In this document: piece by piece, positions 14,712-18,213 of the stretch
Layout: every line of letters begins with the position of its first letter
Numbering within the stretch: position 1 is the first letter of the stretch
DNA from: an uncultured Clostridia bacterium
Lineage (GTDB): Bacteria > Bacillota > Clostridia > Oscillospirales > Acutalibacteraceae
Direction of reading: 5' to 3'
Length of the DNA stretch: 18,213 bases
Assembly (NCBI GenBank): GCA_946405565.1
Contig: CAMJHU010000006.1
Coordinates: 1-18,213 of the forward strand
Notes under the pieces: model-generated
What the model was told of the DNA's origin: nothing
The model's database searches: none
The model's input: only the letters and a program-made list of their open reading frames with translations
Program-made: the position numbers and the translations under genes

Positions 14712-15734
14712 TCAACAGAACAGCGTCAGCGCCACGGCAATCACGCCCGCGATCAGGGTAATCAGACTGAAGCTCCATACAATTTTGACCTCGCTCCAGC
14801 CGCTCATCTCAAAGTGATGATGAATCGGACTCATCTTGAAAATACGCTTGCCGTGGGTCAGCTTGAAATACGACACCTGCAGCATCACCGAGCCCGCTTC
14901 GCAAAGGTAGATAATGCCCACCAGCGGCACAAGGATCGGCATATTCAGGCTGTACGCCATCGCGCAGAACAGACCGCCCAGAAAGAGCGAGCCGGTGTCG
15001 CCCATAAAGACTTTGGCAGGAAAGAAGTTCCACACCAGAAAACCGATGCAGCCGCCCGCCACAGCCGCCGCGAAAATGTTCATGCCGAACATATGGCGCA
15101 TACCCGCAATCATCATGAAAATGATGGCGGTGAAAAACGTCACCGAGGAACAGAGACCGTCAATGCCGTCGGTCAGATTGACCGCGTTGACAAATCCCAC
15201 GATCATGATCAGCGATATCGGGTAGAACCAGAAATGAACGTCCACATCGCCGAGGAAAGGAATGGTGGTCACAGTTGCGTCACCCATCAGCGCAATCGAC
15301 AGCAGATAGGCGCCCGCAATCAGCATCATCAGAATCATCTTCTGCGAGGGCGTCAGTCCTTCGTTCTGCTTCTTGACGACCTTGATATAGTCGTCCAGGA
15401 ATCCGATCGCGCCGAACAGCAGCGACATCAGAATGCCCGCCACCATCCGGAGCCAATATGCCTGATTTTCATAATAGGAGGCAATCCGCCCCGTAGACTG
15501 CAAATGATGATAGATGGGCAGGCACACCAGAAACGCCGCCAGAATGCCGGCGATAAACATGATACCGCCCATCGTGGGCGTACCCTGCTTTTTCTCATGC
15601 CACTTGGGACCGATATCCTTGATGGTCTGACCGTATTTGAGCTTGTGCAGCCACGGTATGACCTTCTTTCCCAGAAGCGCGGTGGTGCCGAATGAGATAG
15701 CCGCCGCCAGCAGGCTGATGTATTCCTGTATCAT
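14712..15734 (-). CDS. mraY: Phospho-MurNAc-pentapeptide transferase MraY
   Basis: The 340-residue polytopic enzyme transfers phospho-MurNAc-pentapeptide from UDP to undecaprenyl phosphate, making lipid I at the cytoplasmic face. Its family signatures are all present: GPKWHEKKQGTPTMGG (about residues 43-58), FLDDYIKVVKKQNEGLTPSQK with the Mg-binding Asp pair (about 113-134), NLTDGIDGL, GDTGSLFLGG and the HHHFE motif in MSPIHHHFEMSGWSE near the end. The ribosome site AAGGA is 12 nt from the ATG, slightly long. The stop is TGA, and the sequence ends at the normal family length. Between it and murF lie 255 bp that hold repeat copy B. Confidence 0.97.
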   Translation of the reverse strand: MIQEYISLLAAAISFGTTALLGKKVIPWLHKLKYGQTIKDIGPKWHEKKQGTPTMGGIMFIAGILAAFLVCLPIYHHLQSTGRIASYYENQAYWLRMVAGILMSLLFGAIGFLDDYIKVVKKQNEGLTPSQKMILMMLIAGAYLLSIALMGDATVTTIPFLGDVDVHFWFYPISLIMIVGFVNAVNLTDGIDGLCSSVTFFTAIIFMMIAGMRHMFGMNIFAAAVAGGCIGFLVWNFFPAKVFMGDTGSLFLGGLFCAMAYSLNMPILVPLVGIIYLCEAGSVMLQVSYFKLTHGKRIFKMSPIHHHFEMSGWSEVKIVWSFSLITLIAGVIAVALTLFC

Positions 15735-15790
15735 TTGCCATTACCATCCTTATGTTTTTTAATTTCTCTGATGTTTTACAATTTTGGGTA

Positions 15791-15989
15791 GGGGGGAAAA
15801 AATCTTTGTGGGAGGGTTGCTTTTCTGGGTTCGCCCTTCCCCGTTGTTGATCTTAGCGCGATTCGCCCGGCAGCACGTTGTGCTGCCTGCCGGAGCGCTG
15901 CCCCGGTCCCTGCAAGGGCGCTGCCCTTGACCTGCCAAAGGGACTCGTCCCTTTGGAATCCCCGCCGCCTGGGAAAAAAACGCGGCTAA
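15791..15989 (-). repeat. Dispersed intergenic hairpin repeat, copy B
   Basis: This 200-bp element begins directly after the murF stop codon and shares ordered blocks with 1395-1541 (TTAGCCGCG at the start, GGTCAAGGGC, GCGAAT, CAACGGGG/GGGCGAA, AACCCTCCCA on the minus strand). It contains three perfect hairpins: CCAAAGGGA-CTCG-TCCCTTTGG (15935-15956), CAAGGGC-GCT-GCCCTTG (15913-15929) and GGCAGCAC-GTT-GTGCTGCC (15869-15887). Its position inside the dcw transcript means it must be read through, unless mraY has its own promoter, which I do not see. Confidence 0.8.
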
Positions 15990-17366
15990 TTATGCTTGAT
16001 TTTCATCGCTATTGTAAATCGCCGCAATGACTTCTTCCATCTTCATGGCGCGGCTGGCTTTCACCAGTATGGCGTCGCCCTCCTGCCGCATCTCACAGAG
16101 TTTCCGGCAAAGCGCCTGTTTATCGTCGAAGTGCAGCACCGTCGGCACACCGCTTCCCGCGCCTTCCACATAGCCCTTCGCTTCGTCGCCGTAAGCCAGC
16201 AGCACGTCAATCCCGCATTCCGCCGCCGCACGTCCGCACTCGGTATGCGCCGTGCGGGAATAGTCGCCCAGTTCCTTCATATCCCCCAGCACCGCGATCC
16301 GCCGCACACAGTCCATGTCACGCAGCACGCGGAGCGAGGCTTTGATGGAATCGGGGCTGGCGTTGTAGCAGTCCTCGATGACGGCATAGCCGTTACGGCG
16401 AACAATCTTCTGCCGCATTCCGGTGGGGACATACCCCGCCAGACCGCTCACAGCCTGTTCCGGCGTTACGCCCAGCAGCATACCGCAAGCGAAGGCAATG
16501 CAGGCGTTGTACACATTGTGAATGCCCACGGCGGGGAGCGTCACGGGATACCGCTGCCCGCGCCAGTTGATTACAAAGCGCATGGCGTCGCTTTCCTGTA
16601 CGATTTCCTCGGCACGGCAATCGGCATTTTCACAGTCGATGCCGCACACAATCACCAGGTTGGGAATGCCCTTGACGCCTTCCGGCAGCAGATCGTTGTC
16701 GCCGTTGATGATCAGGGGCGCGGTCTTGTCCATCCCTTCCAGTATTTCCATTTTGGCGCGAAGTATGCCCTCGCGGGAACCTAGCATTTCGATATGGCAC
16801 ACGCCGATATTGGTGATAATGCCCACGGTCGGACGCGCCGTGCGGGTCAGCCGGGAAATTTCGCCGAAGCCGCTCATCCCCATCTCCAGCACCGCCGCTT
16901 CCACGCTGCGGTCCAGACGGAAGCACATCTTGGGCAAGCCGATTTCGTTGTTGAGATTCCCCTGCGTGGCAAGGGTGTTGTATTTCCGGGAGAGTACCGC
17001 CGCCACCATTTCCTTGGTGGTGGTCTTGCCCACCGAACCGGTCAGCCCCACCACGGGAATGTCGAATTTGGCGCGGTAATAAGCCGCGAGCGCCAGAAAC
17101 GCCAGCCGCGTATCGGCAACCAACAGGAGCTTCTCTTCCGGCACGCCTTCCACGGGACGGCTGCACACCGCAGCCGCCGCGCCTTTGGCGATGACGTCGC
17201 TCACGAAATCGTGCGCGTCAAACCGGTCGCCCTTGATGGCGAAAAAGAGAGTTCCCTCCCCCGCTTCCCGGCTGTCGATGGTGATATTCGTAATGACCGC
17301 GTCGGCACAGGCGTCGGAATTGCATCCCAGCGCCGCCGCGACTTCGCGTAATGTCATGGTTTCCAT
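15990..17366 (-). CDS. murF: UDP-MurNAc-tripeptide--D-alanyl-D-alanine ligase MurF
   Basis: The 458-residue cytoplasmic Mur ligase adds D-Ala-D-Ala to UDP-MurNAc-tripeptide using ATP. An N-terminal uridine-binding domain contains ITIDSREAGEGTLFFAIKGDRFDAH (about residues 27-51). The ATP P-loop is GLTGSVGKTTTKE (about 106-118). GNLNNEIGLP, EMGMSGFGEISRL and ITNIGVCHIEMLGSREGI follow. The C-terminal domain has DCYNASPDSIKASL and AVLGDMKELG. The frame is open to a GTG at 17378, but I choose ATG 17366, preceded by GAGGAG about 11 nt upstream. That ribosome site abuts the GATTAGT repeat array. Repeat copy B begins immediately after the stop codon. Confidence 0.96.
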   Translation of the reverse strand: METMTLREVAAALGCNSDACADAVITNITIDSREAGEGTLFFAIKGDRFDAHDFVSDVIAKGAAAAVCSRPVEGVPEEKLLLVADTRLAFLALAAYYRAKFDIPVVGLTGSVGKTTTKEMVAAVLSRKYNTLATQGNLNNEIGLPKMCFRLDRSVEAAVLEMGMSGFGEISRLTRTARPTVGIITNIGVCHIEMLGSREGILRAKMEILEGMDKTAPLIINGDNDLLPEGVKGIPNLVIVCGIDCENADCRAEEIVQESDAMRFVINWRGQRYPVTLPAVGIHNVYNACIAFACGMLLGVTPEQAVSGLAGYVPTGMRQKIVRRNGYAVIEDCYNASPDSIKASLRVLRDMDCVRRIAVLGDMKELGDYSRTAHTECGRAAAECGIDVLLAYGDEAKGYVEGAGSGVPTVLHFDDKQALCRKLCEMRQEGDAILVKASRAMKMEEVIAAIYNSDENQA

Positions 17367-17383
17367 GGGAAAACCCACTCCTC

Positions 17384-17418
17384 ACTAATCACTAATCACT
17401 AATCACTAATCACTAATC
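17384..17418 (-). repeat. GATTAGT heptamer tandem repeat between murE and murF
   Basis: Five perfect copies of ACTAATC on the plus strand (GATTAGT on the minus strand) fill 17384-17418, with partial units on both sides. They occupy nearly the whole gap between the murE stop (17424) and the murF ribosome site, so copy number directly sets the spacing of these genes. Confidence 0.9.
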
Positions 17419-17423
17419 ACTGT

Positions 17424-18213
17424 TTACGCCAGCTCGTCGAAAATCTCCGCCAGCACTTCCCGCTCGTCAAAGTGAATCTTGCCGGTGGCGAGAATCTGAT
17501 AATCCTCATGTCCTTTGCCCGCCAGCACAATTACGTCCTTGGGCTGCGCGTGTTCCACGGCGTATTTCATCGCCTCCCGGCGGTTGACAATCACCACATG
17601 GGGCGTATCGTGCTGTTCCACGCCCGGCAGAATCTGCTGCACAATGCGTTCGGGATCCTCTGAGCGGGGATTATCCGACGTGACGATCACGAAGTCCGCC
17701 AGCCGCGACGCTGCCTCGCCCATGATGGGACGCTTGTAGGGGTCACGGTCGCCGCCGCAGCCCAGCAGCACCACCAGCCGTCCCTCCGTGACTTCCCGCA
17801 TGGCGGAAAGAATGTTTTCCACACCGTCCGGCGTATGGGCATAGTCCAGAATAATCGTGAAATCCCGTCCCGTGGGATACACCTCGGCGCGTCCCTTGAT
17901 GCCGGTGGAGTGGCACAGCGCCTCGGCAATCTCTTCCGGGGACAGTCCCACCGCCAGCGCGCAGCCCGCCGCGCTCAGCGCGTTGTAAGCCGAGAACCGT
18001 CCCGGCGTCGGCACCTTGACCGGCAGTTCCTGCCCATCCGTACACAGCAGGAAGGACACCCCGTCCGCCGCGTAATGCACCTCGCGGGCGCAGAGGTCGG
18101 CAAGATCGTTTTCGATGCCGTAGGTCATCAGTTCCACGTTTTCACCGATGCGGAGCTTATTGCCCCACGCGTCATCGATATTGACAATCGCGCAGTCGGT
18201 CATGGCAAACAGC
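17424..18213 (-). CDS. murE: UDP-MurNAc-dipeptide--meso-DAP ligase MurE, N-terminus cut by window edge
   Basis: The window holds the last 262 residues or so of this cytoplasmic Mur ligase; the frame runs open to the right edge, so the P-loop part is missing. Visible are the central-domain end, IKGRAEVY, and the C-terminal domain: DYAHTPDGVENIL, GCGGDRDPYKRPIMG, the substrate-selecting TSDNPRSEDPERI, and AGKGHEDYQ. In this family DNPR accompanies meso-diaminopimelate addition, while lysine enzymes have other residues there, so the peptidoglycan is predicted to be mDAP-type. The block IKGRAE replaces the more usual VPGRFE-like text. murF follows after a 57-nt gap. Confidence 0.95.
   Translation of the reverse strand, partial: LFAMTDCAIVNIDDAWGNKLRIGENVELMTYGIENDLADLCAREVHYAADGVSFLLCTDGQELPVKVPTPGRFSAYNALSAAGCALAVGLSPEEIAEALCHSTGIKGRAEVYPTGRDFTIILDYAHTPDGVENILSAMREVTEGRLVVLLGCGGDRDPYKRPIMGEAASRLADFVIVTSDNPRSEDPERIVQQILPGVEQHDTPHVVIVNRREAMKYAVEHAQPKDVIVLAGKGHEDYQILATGKIHFDEREVLAEIFDELA

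Overview
This 18.2 kb window is GC-rich (clearly above 50%) and almost certainly chromosomal DNA of a Gram-positive Clostridia bacterium, most likely in the Oscillospirales/Ruminococcaceae range. The evidence is the low-spacing Shine-Dalgarno sites, VCAC/LCAC-type lipoboxes, a DUF6273 lipoprotein, a DivIVA-type coiled-coil protein, a sigma/DUF4179 anti-sigma pair and the gene order of the cell-wall cluster. Every gene I can support lies on the minus strand, so transcription runs from the right end to the left. The long plus-strand open frames are antisense shadows produced by codon bias.

The right two thirds (about 8.2-18.2 kb) are a division and cell-wall (dcw) cluster read in the order murE (cut by the window edge), murF, mraY, ftsW, murG, ftsQ/divIB, ftsZ. 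These genes make the cytoplasmic UDP-MurNAc-pentapeptide (MurE, MurF), move it onto lipid (MraY, lipid I), add GlcNAc (MurG, lipid II), polymerise it at the septum (FtsW) and organise the divisome (FtsQ/DivIB, FtsZ). murD, which often sits between mraY and ftsW or murG, is missing here, and no ftsA is present. MurE carries a DNPR motif, which predicts meso-diaminopimelate peptidoglycan. ftsZ has its own promoter, a leader hairpin, a DnaA-box-like sequence upstream and a strong terminator.

The left third is a series of short transcription units: a sigma factor coupled to its membrane anti-sigma partner, uridine phosphorylase, a DivIVA-like protein, an RluA-family pseudouridine synthase overlapping a serpin lipoprotein, a PHP-family phosphoesterase (histidinol-phosphatase type) and a DUF6273 lipoprotein cut by the left edge. 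Several have clear sigma-A promoters (TTGACG-N17-TATAAT and similar) and hairpin terminators.

Two things stand out. First, murG, normally essential, is broken by one in-frame TGA at 12506-12508, with an otherwise intact frame on both sides. Second, the gaps of the dcw cluster are filled with different repeats: a GATTAGT heptamer array, a multi-hairpin dispersed element that has a second copy about 14 kb away behind the serpin gene, a small element with terminal inverted repeats, and a hairpin cluster. FtsQ is more than twice the usual length, with a 39-bp tandem repeat at its 5' end and a Thr/Ala tail at its 3' end. I found no CRISPR array, prophage, transposase, tRNA or rRNA gene.
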